A DNA stretch of 22,760 nucleotides from JBIKIW01 sp044361365 (GCA_044361365.1 JBIKIW010000026.1:1-22760), one strand, 5' to 3'. Numbered from the stretch's first letter, positions 6,472 to 13,944 are shown. The notes: generated by a model from the sequence alone, not told the origin. Program-made: numbers and translations.

Positions 6472-7449
6472 CTAAACCTCATAAATCAGCAGGGCTGAGC
6501 CGATTGGACCGCCATTTTGAGTATAAATTTTACTGTCGTACATAATTGCTGGAGATTTTCCACCATCAAAAAGTAGTGCGTCTTGAATTGTACCTAAATC
6601 AAATTTTTTGGCTATTCCTTCAAGTAAATCGTCAAACTGATTTGGTAAAAGTTTAGCGTCTCCTGATTGGTGTACCAAAAAAATGAGCATTCCAGTGCTT
6701 GTTATGGCACCCATCGAGCGGTTGGTGCTTTCTTGGCAGGCGTAGGTGCCTAATTTGGTGCAAATATCTTCAAAAACTCCGTTGTTATAAAACCTACCAT
6801 TACCTCCGACTGTGTTAAAATTGTCATTAAGATTAGATTTTCTGCCTATTTGAATGCTTGCCTTACGGTTTTTAAACTCGCCACCAGAAATTGCAAAACT
6901 GGATCTAATATTTACAAAATCACCTGAATATTCCACCCCATGTGAGATGTTTAAACCCTGCGGATTGTTTAGAGTGTCAATATAGTCAGCATTAATTGCA
7001 GCAAGGGGTTTTTTGCCGTCTAAAAGGGAATTTTGGTCGTTTATAAGCTGTTCAAAATTTTTGTTTTGGTAGTTTTGAAGTAATTTAGCTTGTTCGTTTT
7101 TGGCATAAATTTGGTCTGCAAGTGGAACTGTTACCTTGAAGTCCAGATTTGGTGAAGTCGGGTCAACTAAGATAGCATAATTTTGACCCTTCGAATCTGG
7201 TTCACCTTTGTCGTTTGTTTGGATAAAACGGATTCTTTTGGAGCAATTTTGAGCTTTCCAATCGTCGCATTTGCTTATATCTACGGGTTTAAAACCGTTT
7301 GGTTCGGTGATGCCTTTGATTACAGACAAAACAATATTGCCAGAAGTTTTTTTATCCTGACTTTTTTGATAACCATAAAAAACCAAGCCAAAACCCAGGG
7401 CGGTTAATAAAATTGAAATTACTACAAAAATTTGCTTCCCACGAGTCAC
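6472..7449 (-). CDS. Membrane-anchored phosphodiester glycosidase-family protein (NAGPA-like)
   Basis: 325 residues. One N-terminal membrane segment (about residues 7-25) after a short basic start puts the domain outside the cell. The C-terminal two thirds match the NAGPA/phosphodiester glycosidase family: LAAINADYID (149-158), where the family has AINA.YF, NRSMGAITSTG (243-253), where it has R.aiG...dg, and ALLFDGGKSPAIM (291-303), where it has LDGGgSt. The family includes the enzyme that uncovers mannose-6-phosphate and many bacterial envelope proteins of unknown substrate. The start is GTG at 7449, just before the membrane segment, with no Shine-Dalgarno. It follows the 734-residue gene by 45 bp, including a G9 tract, and could be the last gene of that operon. 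Confidence 0.85.
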   Translation of the reverse strand: MTRGKQIFVVISILLTALGFGLVFYGYQKSQDKKTSGNIVLSVIKGITEPNGFKPVDISKCDDWKAQNCSKRIRFIQTNDKGEPDSKGQNYAILVDPTSPNLDFKVTVPLADQIYAKNEQAKLLQNYQNKNFEQLINDQNSLLDGKKPLAAINADYIDTLNNPQGLNISHGVEYSGDFVNIRSSFAISGGEFKNRKASIQIGRKSNLNDNFNTVGGNGRFYNNGVFEDICTKLGTYACQESTNRSMGAITSTGMLIFLVHQSGDAKLLPNQFDDLLEGIAKKFDLGTIQDALLFDGGKSPAIMYDSKIYTQNGGPIGSALLIYEV

Positions 7450-7485
7450 GCCACTAAACTAAAAAACTTTTGCGAAAATTGTACA

Positions 7486-7494
7486 GGGGGGGGG
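7486..7494. repeat. Nine-base G tract
   Basis: Nine G residues directly abut the TAA stop of the 734-residue gene and lie 36 bp upstream of the glycosidase start. It is the longest G/C homopolymer I saw in this A+T-rich window. Its length may be uncertain in the assembly. Confidence 0.9.
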
Positions 7495-9699
7495 TTAAGC
7501 AGCTACAGATTCTTCAGGAGTTTTTAGATAAGAATTTCCAAGTTCGATAATTTGCTCTGCTACTGGGTGCTTTCCTTCGCTAAGAGTTGTACTGCCTGTT
7601 TTTAAATCTCCTTCAATAGCATCGATTACTTTGTTTTTATCCCAAACTGTGTTGCTGTCTTTAAATTCTGGTATTTGAGATGTAATAATTTGGTTACTAG
7701 ATTTAAGCAATTCAACTCCCACTACTCCAGCTTTTACATTGTCGTTATCATATTTTTCAGATTCTTTTTTAGCCTTTTCGATTTCTTTATTAGCTCTTAA
7801 AACTTGTTTAGCAGCTTCAAGATTAGGACCTGCAAAATTTAATAAATCACCAACAAGATTATTTCCTTTAAATTCTGTTATTGCTTGAGGCAAATTATTG
7901 GATTTTAAAGAGTCTTTAACTTCTTTTGGAATATCTAAATTAGCAATAGCTAAACATGTTCTTAACAATGTTATATTATCAAACTCTGGTTCTGTTGAAA
8001 ATCCTTCAGTTACAGGTTTATTATCAAGATATCCATCAAGTTTGTCTAAAAACTCAGGTTTATTTAGCTGATCGTCCAAAGCCGTGGCGTTAGCTCCTTC
8101 AAAGTAACCACCCCAAGCACCTTTAAGTATATCTACGGACGGTTTTTTAGCAGCTTCATTTATCTTATCCAAATTCTCACCAATTTTTGCGTAAGCTGAT
8201 TGAGAAATAGCTTCAGGAGATTTGGTGGCTTCGGGTGTGGAAGGAGCTGTGGTTTCGGGCTTTGCAGCTGCTAATTTTTCGACTGTAACTGATTTTACAC
8301 TAATTCCATTGGGGTAGTCACCACTTATTACTACAACTGTATTTGGAGCTGTGGAAATAACATTTGGATCGGTTGTTATAGTTTGAACATTTCCATTTTC
8401 TATTGTTGTTTTAGACGCTACTTCTAAGTTTTCGCCAGTTTTTGTACTGTAGGTGTTAAATTTATTTACTGTCCCATCCTGATTTTTTACCAGTTTTATA
8501 GTTTGTTCGTTTCCATTTTGATCAAAAGTAAGAGTCACAGAATCACCAGCTTCCAACTCATCAAGATTTATAGATTCAGGAGCTCTTTCTTGATTTTCAG
8601 GTGAAATTACCTCTTCAGCTTTTGGTTGCTGTTGAGCTTGTTCTTTTCTTACTTTTATATCGTCAATTTGATTTTGGAGGGATTCAAGTGTGTCGTTGTC
8701 TAATCCTGCTAATCCGTTTGCAAGATCATTTTCTGAAATAATATTACTTCTATAGCCTGGTTGATCGCTTGTTTGGAAGGTGTATTGGTCGTTGGAGTAT
8801 TTTAGATCTACTCTTATTGGGTTACCATCTCTACTTCCATTGTAGGATATAGACTCACCCTCAACCTCTGCCAAACTACTTACAATTCCTTTAGCCTTTT
8901 CCATTTTACCTTCGTTAGCTTCTTGGAATTGAGGTTGTTGTACTTGTTGTTCTGCTACGGGTTGTAGGGGAGGGGTATTGGAGTTTGGTTCGGGATTTAA
9001 GGATTTCATCGCTTCCTTCCCTGCTATCAATGCACCTTCTACTGTTTTTGTGAAACCTAAAGCAGTTGTCGCAGCTGCAATTCCTTTAAGACCAGCAGCT
9101 AGAAATGTAGGAGCACCAAGGCCTGCAAAACCAGCTTGTGAACCAAGAAAAGCAACACCCGGCACTACTCCAGATAGAGTAGCTGTCAAAGCAAAGCCAG
9201 TTAACGCACCTCCAGCCAATACAATCAATGCTTTTTGCCATAGCGGTGCATTTTTAAATACTTTTCCGAGATCTGCAGTCCAAAACGATTTAGCTTTTTC
9301 TTTAGATTCTGGTTTTTTCATTTCATTTATAGCTTCTTCTTGAATTTGTTGCTTACCCGCTTCAGTTCCTTCTTGAATCGCCTCAGGACTTGCAGGTTGT
9401 CCTTGTTGTGCCAAAAGTGCTTCAACGGCTCGTGTTAAGCTTTCAGTTGTTTTGGAGCTTTGCTCAAGTTGCGAAGTTAGTTGATCAACTCTGCTATGGA
9501 GGTTTTGAACATTATTTTCTAAAAGTTCATTTCGCTGTTTTAGTTGCTCCATTTCGGGACTATCAGTTTGTTTAGCTATTTCTTCTAATTTTTCAACTTG
9601 ATCGTCACCAGTTTTCTCTTCAACTACAGGAGGAGCTGTTCTACGAGATTCGGGACTAGTAAGATAAAACACTTTCAATTTTTTTTCTAAGACGGACAT
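7495..9699 (-). CDS. Large unrecognised protein with coiled coil and two membrane segments
   Basis: 734 residues and no family I recognise. Residues about 33-97 are a strong heptad-pattern coiled coil (KQRNELLENNVQNLHSRVDQ and on). Two hydrophobic, Ala/Gly-rich stretches at about 157-183 and 184-214 would form a membrane hairpin. Pro/Gln/Glu-rich linkers (about 236-262 and 350-375) separate these from an intermediate domain (about 265-345, with SISYNGSRDGNPIRVDLKYS), a beta-rich domain at about 375-475 and a helical C-terminus. There is no signal peptide; both ends are probably cytoplasmic. It is the last of three closely spaced minus-strand genes. The start ATG at 9699 has no Shine-Dalgarno sequence. 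Confidence 0.8.
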   Translation of the reverse strand: MSVLEKKLKVFYLTSPESRRTAPPVVEEKTGDDQVEKLEEIAKQTDSPEMEQLKQRNELLENNVQNLHSRVDQLTSQLEQSSKTTESLTRAVEALLAQQGQPASPEAIQEGTEAGKQQIQEEAINEMKKPESKEKAKSFWTADLGKVFKNAPLWQKALIVLAGGALTGFALTATLSGVVPGVAFLGSQAGFAGLGAPTFLAAGLKGIAAATTALGFTKTVEGALIAGKEAMKSLNPEPNSNTPPLQPVAEQQVQQPQFQEANEGKMEKAKGIVSSLAEVEGESISYNGSRDGNPIRVDLKYSNDQYTFQTSDQPGYRSNIISENDLANGLAGLDNDTLESLQNQIDDIKVRKEQAQQQPKAEEVISPENQERAPESINLDELEAGDSVTLTFDQNGNEQTIKLVKNQDGTVNKFNTYSTKTGENLEVASKTTIENGNVQTITTDPNVISTAPNTVVVISGDYPNGISVKSVTVEKLAAAKPETTAPSTPEATKSPEAISQSAYAKIGENLDKINEAAKKPSVDILKGAWGGYFEGANATALDDQLNKPEFLDKLDGYLDNKPVTEGFSTEPEFDNITLLRTCLAIANLDIPKEVKDSLKSNNLPQAITEFKGNNLVGDLLNFAGPNLEAAKQVLRANKEIEKAKKESEKYDNDNVKAGVVGVELLKSSNQIITSQIPEFKDSNTVWDKNKVIDAIEGDLKTGSTTLSEGKHPVAEQIIELGNSYLKTPEESVAA

Positions 9700-9746
9700 A
9701 TATTTATTTGTGATTTTTGTTAGGTTTAGGTTTATTTTCGTTTATT

Positions 9747-10250
9747 TTAAGCTGTTTGAGCTACGGTTTGGGATTGCAAGTTTTCTATAAAAGACCCAAA
9801 GGCTTCTTCGAAGATTCCACCTAGTTCTTGGAATTTGTTAAACATGTTGGCGTCTTGGTATTTTTGAGCAGCTTTTATCCTTAGAGATTCAGTTTTGCCG
9901 TATTTGATCTCTACAAAATTAAAGATGTATTCTGAAAAAATCTGAGTGCATTGTTTGATAATATCTTCACGGTCGTTTTCTGGAATATCCAAAATAGTGT
10001 AACCAAGCATTGCCGATACAAGTGTATTTAAAAAGCTAAAAGTGGCTTTGTCTTCATCACTTAGGCTTTGCAAGTAGGCTAGAGCTTGTTGCTGTTGGGG
10101 AGTAAGTGGTGGATTTGTGACGGTATGTGCTTGAGCCGAAGGAGCGGTTTGAGGGCGTCTGTTTTGAACAGGATTTGGTCGAGAAGCGGTGTAATCAGCT
10201 TGATAATTAGAGTTATTATTTGAAACGTTTGGAGTGAAAGTATTAGCCAT
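9747..10250 (-). CDS. Unrecognised protein, disordered N-terminus and helical C-terminus
   Basis: 167 residues. The first 55 are low-complexity (Asn, Gln, Pro, Thr-rich; NNNSN, TPQQQQ) and probably disordered. Residues about 56-155 look like a compact helical domain (DEDKATFSFLNTLVSAMLGY, ENDREDIIKQCTQIFSEYIF). No membrane segment or catalytic motif was seen. It starts 15 bp after the 80-residue gene and ends 47 bp before the 734-residue gene, so the three probably form an operon from the promoter at 10550-10578. Its function is unknown; a soluble partner of the membrane protein encoded next to it is a reasonable guess. Confidence 0.75.
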   Translation of the reverse strand: MANTFTPNVSNNNSNYQADYTASRPNPVQNRRPQTAPSAQAHTVTNPPLTPQQQQALAYLQSLSDEDKATFSFLNTLVSAMLGYTILDIPENDREDIIKQCTQIFSEYIFNFVEIKYGKTESLRIKAAQKYQDANMFNKFQELGGIFEEAFGSFIENLQSQTVAQTA

Positions 10251-10265
10251 ATTATTTGTTTTTGT

Positions 10266-10508
10266 TTAAAGTTGAACCGCTTGAGGTTTTTTTATTTTTA
10301 TTGGAATTTGAGTTGGTTTTGGAAATAAAACTAAAGTTCTTTTTTGAACCTGAATCCTTCGAAAAACACTAATTTGCTCACGATTAATTTCAACCATTTG
10401 TGGGGTTGCACCGTTACGAGAAATGCTTATTATCAACTCTTTTGGAGTAGGAATAAAGGCTTTAATCTCAGCTTTTTTAGGTTTTCTAAAGAATAGAAAT
10501 CTGAACAT
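10266..10508 (-). CDS. Unrecognised small basic protein
   Basis: 80 residues, strongly basic (many Lys/Arg) with repeated short hydrophobic strands (IKAFIPTPKELIISISRNG, TLVLFPKPTQIPIKIKKPQ), suggesting a small beta-rich or nucleic-acid/membrane-associated protein. I chose the ATG at 10508. A longer frame opens with TTG at 10550, but that codon overlaps the -10 element of the good promoter found there, so it cannot be within the message. First gene of the three-gene operon. No family recognised. Confidence 0.6.
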   Translation of the reverse strand: MFRFLFFRKPKKAEIKAFIPTPKELIISISRNGATPQMVEINREQISVFRRIQVQKRTLVLFPKPTQIPIKIKKPQAVQL

Positions 10509-10549
10509 TTTGGTTTTTATTTTTATTTTCCAATTTGGAAATTGACCCA

Positions 10550-10578
10550 ATTATAATCCATAAAAACCGCTTTGACAA
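10550..10578 (-). promoter_or_regulatory. Promoter of the three-gene minus-strand operon
   Basis: On the minus strand, TTGTCA (10578-10573) and TATAAT (10555-10550) are separated by 17 bp: 5/6 and 6/6 consensus matches at ideal spacing. Transcription should start near 10542, leaving about 34 nt before the ATG at 10508. Confidence 0.75.
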
Positions 10579-10612
10579 ATGGTTGAGGTGTCTGCTGGTT
10601 AGTGATGAAGAA

Positions 10613-10742
10613 TTATACTAGTTTCGCTAATTACTACCACAAACATACCCCGTCAGACTTCGTCTGCCACCCCTTTCAAAAGGGGAGTTTCGAGTTTAGT
10701 TTAAATTTGAAGTTAGGTTGGTGTTTAGTGAAATTGGTATAA
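10613..10742. mobile_element. 130-bp MITE D, copy 2
   Basis: Same length as copy 1 and very similar to it. Ends TTATACTAGTTTCGCTAA and, reverse-complemented, TTATACCAATTTCACTAA. It sits in the divergent gap between the operon promoter (10550-10578) and the argG promoter (10794-10823), and so separates the two transcription units. No coding capacity. Confidence 0.85.
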
Positions 10743-10793
10743 GACTAATTAATGATAGCTAACACAAAAAAGAAGACTAGCTTTCAATTTTGT

Positions 10794-10823
10794 TTGACAA
10801 AAGCTGATTTTTGGTGACATTAT
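10794..10823 (+). promoter_or_regulatory. Probable argG promoter
   Basis: TTGACA (10794-10799) is a perfect -35 match. The best-spaced -10 is CATTAT (10818-10823, 18 bp, 4/6); TATATT at 10823-10828 is a better match, but at 23 bp is too far. Transcription would begin around 10830-10835, at or just before the ATG of a 19-codon leader ORF. Confidence 0.5.
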
Positions 10824-10832
10824 ATATTCTCG

Positions 10833-10892
10833 ATGAGCCGCAAACTTTTCGATCAAAAATCCAATCCAAAAATCCACCAGTCTAGGTCTTAA
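10833..10892 (+). CDS. Possible argG leader peptide
   Basis: A 19-codon ORF, MSRKLFDQKSNPKIHQSRS. Its last codons and stop lie inside the terminator hairpin: AGG (Arg18) is in the 5' arm and TAA is in the loop. Arg codons are at positions 3 and 18. That geometry would allow a ribosome stalled near the end to disrupt the stem, as in ribosome-mediated attenuation of amino-acid operons. Two arginine codons is a weak sensor, there is no Shine-Dalgarno sequence, and ORFs this short arise by chance. Confidence 0.35.
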   Translation: MSRKLFDQKSNPKIHQSRS

Positions 10893-10907
10893 ACCTAGAT
10901 TTTTTTT
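10881..10907 (+). terminator. Intrinsic terminator in the argG leader
   Basis: A perfect 7-bp stem, TCTAGGT (10881-10887) / ACCTAGA (10893-10899), with a 5-nt loop, runs straight into eight T residues (10900-10907). It lies downstream of the argG promoter and 37 bp upstream of the argG ATG. No gene ends just before it, so it is more likely an attenuator than the end of another unit. The rest of 10551-10944 holds two promoters, a MITE and the small leader ORF. Confidence 0.75.
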
Positions 10908-10944
10908 GGGAAAAAATGCCTCAATCACTCATTTATTACATTTT

Positions 10945-12264
10945 ATGCAGACCTCCACTACCTACAAAAAAATTACTACTTACGAACCAGAAATTGGCGA
11001 TGTAAAACGAGTTTTATTGCTTTATTCAGGCGGTTTGGATACTTCCACCATGCTTAAATGGATTCAAGACACCTACAAAGCTGAAGTGATTGCTCTTACC
11101 CTAGACATTGGTCAACAAGCTGATGATTTAGAGGCTATCAGGCAAAAAGCTCTAAAATTTGGTGCCAAAAAAGCTATTGTATATGATGCTAAAGATAGAT
11201 TTGCTGATGAAGTTATTGCAAAAGGCATTAAAGCCAACGCTAGATACCAGGGAAATTATCACCTTTCAACTCCGATGGGAAGAGTGATTACCTCCCAAAT
11301 TGGAGTGGAAGTTGCCAAAGCTGAAGGTTGTGATTGTTTGGCACACGGCTCTACTGGAAAGGGTAACGATCAAGTACGATTTGAAGGTTATATTTTGGCG
11401 GTTGATCCAAGCATGAAAGTGATCGCTCCAGTTCGAGAGTGGGATATGGATCGTGATGAACAGATTGATTATGCTGAAAAGCACGGTATTCCAGTTCCAG
11501 TTAAAAAAGATTTTCCATACAGCGTTGATGACAATATGTGGGGCATGACTTGGGAAGGTGGTGAAATTGAAGATCCGTCTTTGGTGCCTCCAGTTGAGAG
11601 ATTTTTGACTACCTACAACTTGCCAAAAAACGCTCCAAATGAGGAAGAAATGGTGACTTTGGATTTTGAAAATGGCTTACCAGTGGCTTTGAACGGTGAA
11701 ACAATGAAATTGTCTTTGATGATTGAAAAATTAAATAAAATTGGTGGAAAACACGGGGTAGGGGTTGTGCATCTGCTTGAAGACAGAATGATTGGGCTAA
11801 AAGATCGCGGTGTTTATGAATTGCCAGCTGGTCACATCATGATACGAGCTCACGAGGAACTAGAAAAATATGTTTCAACCAGGACTTTGAATGAGGTAAA
11901 ATCCATGCTAGACATCAAATGGGGATACCTTTGCTACGCTGCTCAGTGGTTTGATCCGTCAATGGAGGCGATTAATGCATTTAATGAGGAGGCCAACAAA
12001 CGGGTGAACGGAAAAGTTACAGTTAGACTGTTTAAGGGAGTTGCTACGCCAGTTGCTATCGATTCAGAATGGGGAATGGGACACGCAAGTTTTTCTACCA
12101 AACGAGGTTACGCCTTTAATGTGAATGCTGCCCCAGGATTTACCGAAATCCACACTTTGCAGATGAAAATTGCTGGACAAATTAAGGCTAAGAATGAGGC
12201 TAAGAATAACAAAAAAGTGAATATTTCAGTTGCGGAAAAGGTTGCTGTGGAGGGGGAGAAGTAG
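10945..12264 (+). CDS. argG: Argininosuccinate synthase
   Basis: 439 residues from the ATG at 10945. It joins citrulline and aspartate with ATP to give argininosuccinate, the penultimate step of arginine synthesis, in the cytoplasm. The N-type ATP pyrophosphatase P-loop YSGGLDTSTML (27-37) is intact; HGSTGKGNDQVRFE (134-147), which binds citrulline and aspartate, and the later EWDMDRDEQIDYAEKHGIPV and IGGKHGVG segments match the common short form of the enzyme rather than the E. coli type. A TTG at 10906 would add 13 residues, but it overlaps the terminator T-run and is rejected. No other arginine genes are present here, so it may work on imported citrulline. Regulation by the leader terminator is likely. 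The next gene follows 9 bp later. Confidence 0.95.
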   Translation: MQTSTTYKKITTYEPEIGDVKRVLLLYSGGLDTSTMLKWIQDTYKAEVIALTLDIGQQADDLEAIRQKALKFGAKKAIVYDAKDRFADEVIAKGIKANARYQGNYHLSTPMGRVITSQIGVEVAKAEGCDCLAHGSTGKGNDQVRFEGYILAVDPSMKVIAPVREWDMDRDEQIDYAEKHGIPVPVKKDFPYSVDDNMWGMTWEGGEIEDPSLVPPVERFLTTYNLPKNAPNEEEMVTLDFENGLPVALNGETMKLSLMIEKLNKIGGKHGVGVVHLLEDRMIGLKDRGVYELPAGHIMIRAHEELEKYVSTRTLNEVKSMLDIKWGYLCYAAQWFDPSMEAINAFNEEANKRVNGKVTVRLFKGVATPVAIDSEWGMGHASFSTKRGYAFNVNAAPGFTEIHTLQMKIAGQIKAKNEAKNNKKVNISVAEKVAVEGEK

Positions 12265-12273
12265 GGGTGAAAT

Positions 12274-13158
12274 ATGCTTTATCAGGAACAATTCACAGGT
12301 CCTAAAAAAGAAACTAAACTTTTTCACTTATCAAAAAACAATCGGTTTGGATTGGAGTATCCAAGCTTAGATGAAAGATGGGAAAGATTTACTACATATA
12401 CCCTAAAAGTGATACTTAAAGCTATCAATTTGAAGTTTAGTCCAAATTTAAAAGAGCTAGTTTTATTCATTGAATCTAATGGCTTTTCTTCTTTAGAAGA
12501 TTTACTTTTTATAGATACTGGTTGGAATCGTCCAAAAGAACTGAAAAGAATTGAAAAAGGTTACTTACTACACTTTTTAGATTTGATGCTAAAAGATTTT
12601 GTAAATAGGGGTGATTTTGATAACGAAGATCATGTTGGGAGCGATTATTATGATGAGTTAAATCGTTTAAATGAGTTAAAAGTAGTCAGAGAAAAACTTT
12701 TAGATAGTTTTGATTCATTCGACTTAGATTATTTTTGGAATAAAAAGACAAAGCAGATTGAGAGAAAAATTGATGAAGCTAATACTTTTGTAATCAACGA
12801 GAATATAAGCAAAGTAAACACTAAGTCCAGTTATCAAGATTGTGTTGATGAGTTTTTGAAGCCCAGACCTAAGATTGATTATTTGAAGAGTTTGCAAAAT
12901 ATTTATTCAGTCTTAGAAGGGGTTGTTTCCTTTCATTGTGAGGGTTTGAGACTACATGAAAAGCAGAAAATGGCGAAGTATCTTACAGGAAAAGAAGAAG
13001 ATTATGAGACTATTCAGCATATTTTTGCCTTTATAAACGATTTTATTCACCACCCGACAAGTAAAAAAGCAAAATCTCACATTTTTAATAAACAAGAATA
13101 CATTTACTGGTGGCTTGAAATCAACAAATTGATCTTTATTCTAAACTCCAAAGATTAG
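12274..13158 (+). CDS. Unrecognised protein downstream of argG
   Basis: 294 residues, rich in charged helices, no signal peptide or membrane segment. No family recognised. The C-terminal part (NDFIHHPTSKKAKSHIF, then a helix with WWLEINKLIFIL) has the look of phage-defence or HEPN-like helical proteins that end in a conserved N/R-x-H patch, but the pattern is too weak to assign. The ATG is 9 bp after argG and, unlike nearly every other gene here, has a clear purine-rich site (AGGGG, overlapping the argG stop), so it is translated from the argG message. A RAYT gene follows 17 bp later. It was probably acquired separately from argG, because the functions are not obviously linked. Confidence 0.7.
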   Translation: MLYQEQFTGPKKETKLFHLSKNNRFGLEYPSLDERWERFTTYTLKVILKAINLKFSPNLKELVLFIESNGFSSLEDLLFIDTGWNRPKELKRIEKGYLLHFLDLMLKDFVNRGDFDNEDHVGSDYYDELNRLNELKVVREKLLDSFDSFDLDYFWNKKTKQIERKIDEANTFVINENISKVNTKSSYQDCVDEFLKPRPKIDYLKSLQNIYSVLEGVVSFHCEGLRLHEKQKMAKYLTGKEEDYETIQHIFAFINDFIHHPTSKKAKSHIFNKQEYIYWWLEINKLIFILNSKD

Positions 13159-13175
13159 ATTTGCCTTGATTAAAA

Positions 13176-13829
13176 ATGAAAACTCGCCGACCAAATCGTC
13201 TTCCATTTTCTCAAATTTACAGCTCGAATAATTGCTTTTTTGTGACGGTTTGTGTGGAGGGTAGGGATTGTGTTTTTTGGGATGTAGGGGCAGGATTTAT
13301 CCGCCCTCTGAGATTAATCGAAAACCAACCAACAACGGGGAGCATAAATGCGTCCCCTACAAGTATAAAATTGTCTCCATTGGGTAAAATTGTTGAACAG
13401 ACTTGGTCTGGTTTACCAGATTATTTTGAGAATATTCTCTTAGATGAATTTGTGATTATGCCGAATCATTTTCATGGGATTGTTACATTTTTGGATACAC
13501 CTGTAAGAAAAAGTAATGGTGAAAATGTTGGTTTATCAGAAATAATTAGAACCTTTAAAGCCAAATCCACAAAATTAATCAAAGATAATGTAGGAGCAGG
13601 ATTTATCCGCCCTTTAGGATTAATTGAAAACCAATCAACAACGGGGAGTATAAATGCGTCCCCTACCAAAGAATATCAAAATTTTCAATGGCAAAAGTCC
13701 TTTTACGATCATGTTATTCGAAGTGAAAAAGACCTTGATCGAATACGAGAATATATTCACACGAATCCTTTGAAATGGGAGTTGGATGTTTTAAATCCTG
13801 CTAACGAAAAAATGTTTAAATTACTTTAA
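13176..13829 (+). CDS. REP-associated tyrosine transposase (RAYT) with two in-frame REPIN insertions
   Basis: 217 residues of the Y1_Tnp (HUH) superfamily. RAYTs cut and join single-stranded DNA at REP hairpins. The metal-binding HUH motif is in VIMPNHFHGIV (His98, His100). The C-terminal SFYDHVIRSEKDLDRIREYI, then HTNPLKWELD, carries the catalytic Tyr193. Two stretches of 26 residues, 37-62 and 139-164, are near-copies of each other (VGAGFIRPL... to ...INASPT) and are encoded by two 77-bp GTAG-ended repeats. With these removed the protein is about 165 residues, a normal RAYT size. Both insertions keep the frame and avoid the catalytic motifs, so the enzyme may still work. It follows the preceding gene by 17 bp without a ribosome-binding site. 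Homologous fragments lie downstream to 15496. Confidence 0.88.
   Translation: MKTRRPNRLPFSQIYSSNNCFFVTVCVEGRDCVFWDVGAGFIRPLRLIENQPTTGSINASPTSIKLSPLGKIVEQTWSGLPDYFENILLDEFVIMPNHFHGIVTFLDTPVRKSNGENVGLSEIIRTFKAKSTKLIKDNVGAGFIRPLGLIENQSTTGSINASPTKEYQNFQWQKSFYDHVIRSEKDLDRIREYIHTNPLKWELDVLNPANEKMFKLL
13284..13360. repeat. REPIN-like doublet, 77 bp, copy 1 (inside RAYT)
   Basis: It starts GTAGGGG and ends CCCCTAC. Each end forms a hairpin: on the left GGGC-A-GGA pairs with TCC-GCCC; on the right, read on the minus strand, GGGGA and GCAT pair with ATGC and TCCCC. GTAG is at the outside of both hairpins in inverted orientation, the structure of a REP doublet. It encodes RAYT residues 37-62. Confidence 0.85.
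13590..13666. repeat. REPIN-like doublet, 77 bp, copy 2 (inside RAYT)
   Basis: It is 70 of 77 bases identical to 13284-13360 with no gaps, and has the same GTAG...CTAC ends and hairpins. It is read in the same frame and encodes RAYT residues 139-164. Most of the seven differences are C/T or G/A transitions. Confidence 0.85.
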
Positions 13830-13832
13830 GTT

Positions 13833-13875
13833 ATTTTCTAAAACTTGCACCTCGAATAATTGCTTTTTTGTAACT
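13833..13875 (+). pseudogene. RAYT N-terminal fragment 1
   Basis: It closely matches 13206-13247 of the intact RAYT, including the exact 21-base stretch that starts CTCGAATAATTGC and ends TTTTTTGT, which encodes SNNCFFV. It begins four bases after the RAYT stop. The start codon and everything after the CFFVT strand are gone. The gene relic at 13945-14434 follows. Confidence 0.65.
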
Positions 13876-13944
13876 CGTATTAGAAATTTAGACATTTAGA
13901 CATTCAACAGTTTGTATGCTATAGATTTATTAAAATAATATTTT

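Noticed and set aside
10509..10550. TTG start adding 14 residues to the small basic protein
   Set aside because: The codon overlaps the -10 box of the promoter at 10550-10578, so it would not be in the message.
10906..10944. In-frame TTG start that would lengthen ArgG by 13 residues
   Set aside because: It overlaps the T-run of an intrinsic terminator, and the extra residues do not match the family start; the ATG at 10945 fits better.
12261..12267. GTAGGGG at the end of argG, like the REPIN ends
   Set aside because: No hairpin and no CCCCTAC partner nearby; it is explained by the argG stop codon and the purine-rich ribosome-binding site of the next gene.
12274..13158. HEPN-type defence ribonuclease
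   Set aside because: Only a vague NDFIHHP patch near the C-terminus; the R-x(4-6)-H motif and a partner antitoxin gene are not seen.
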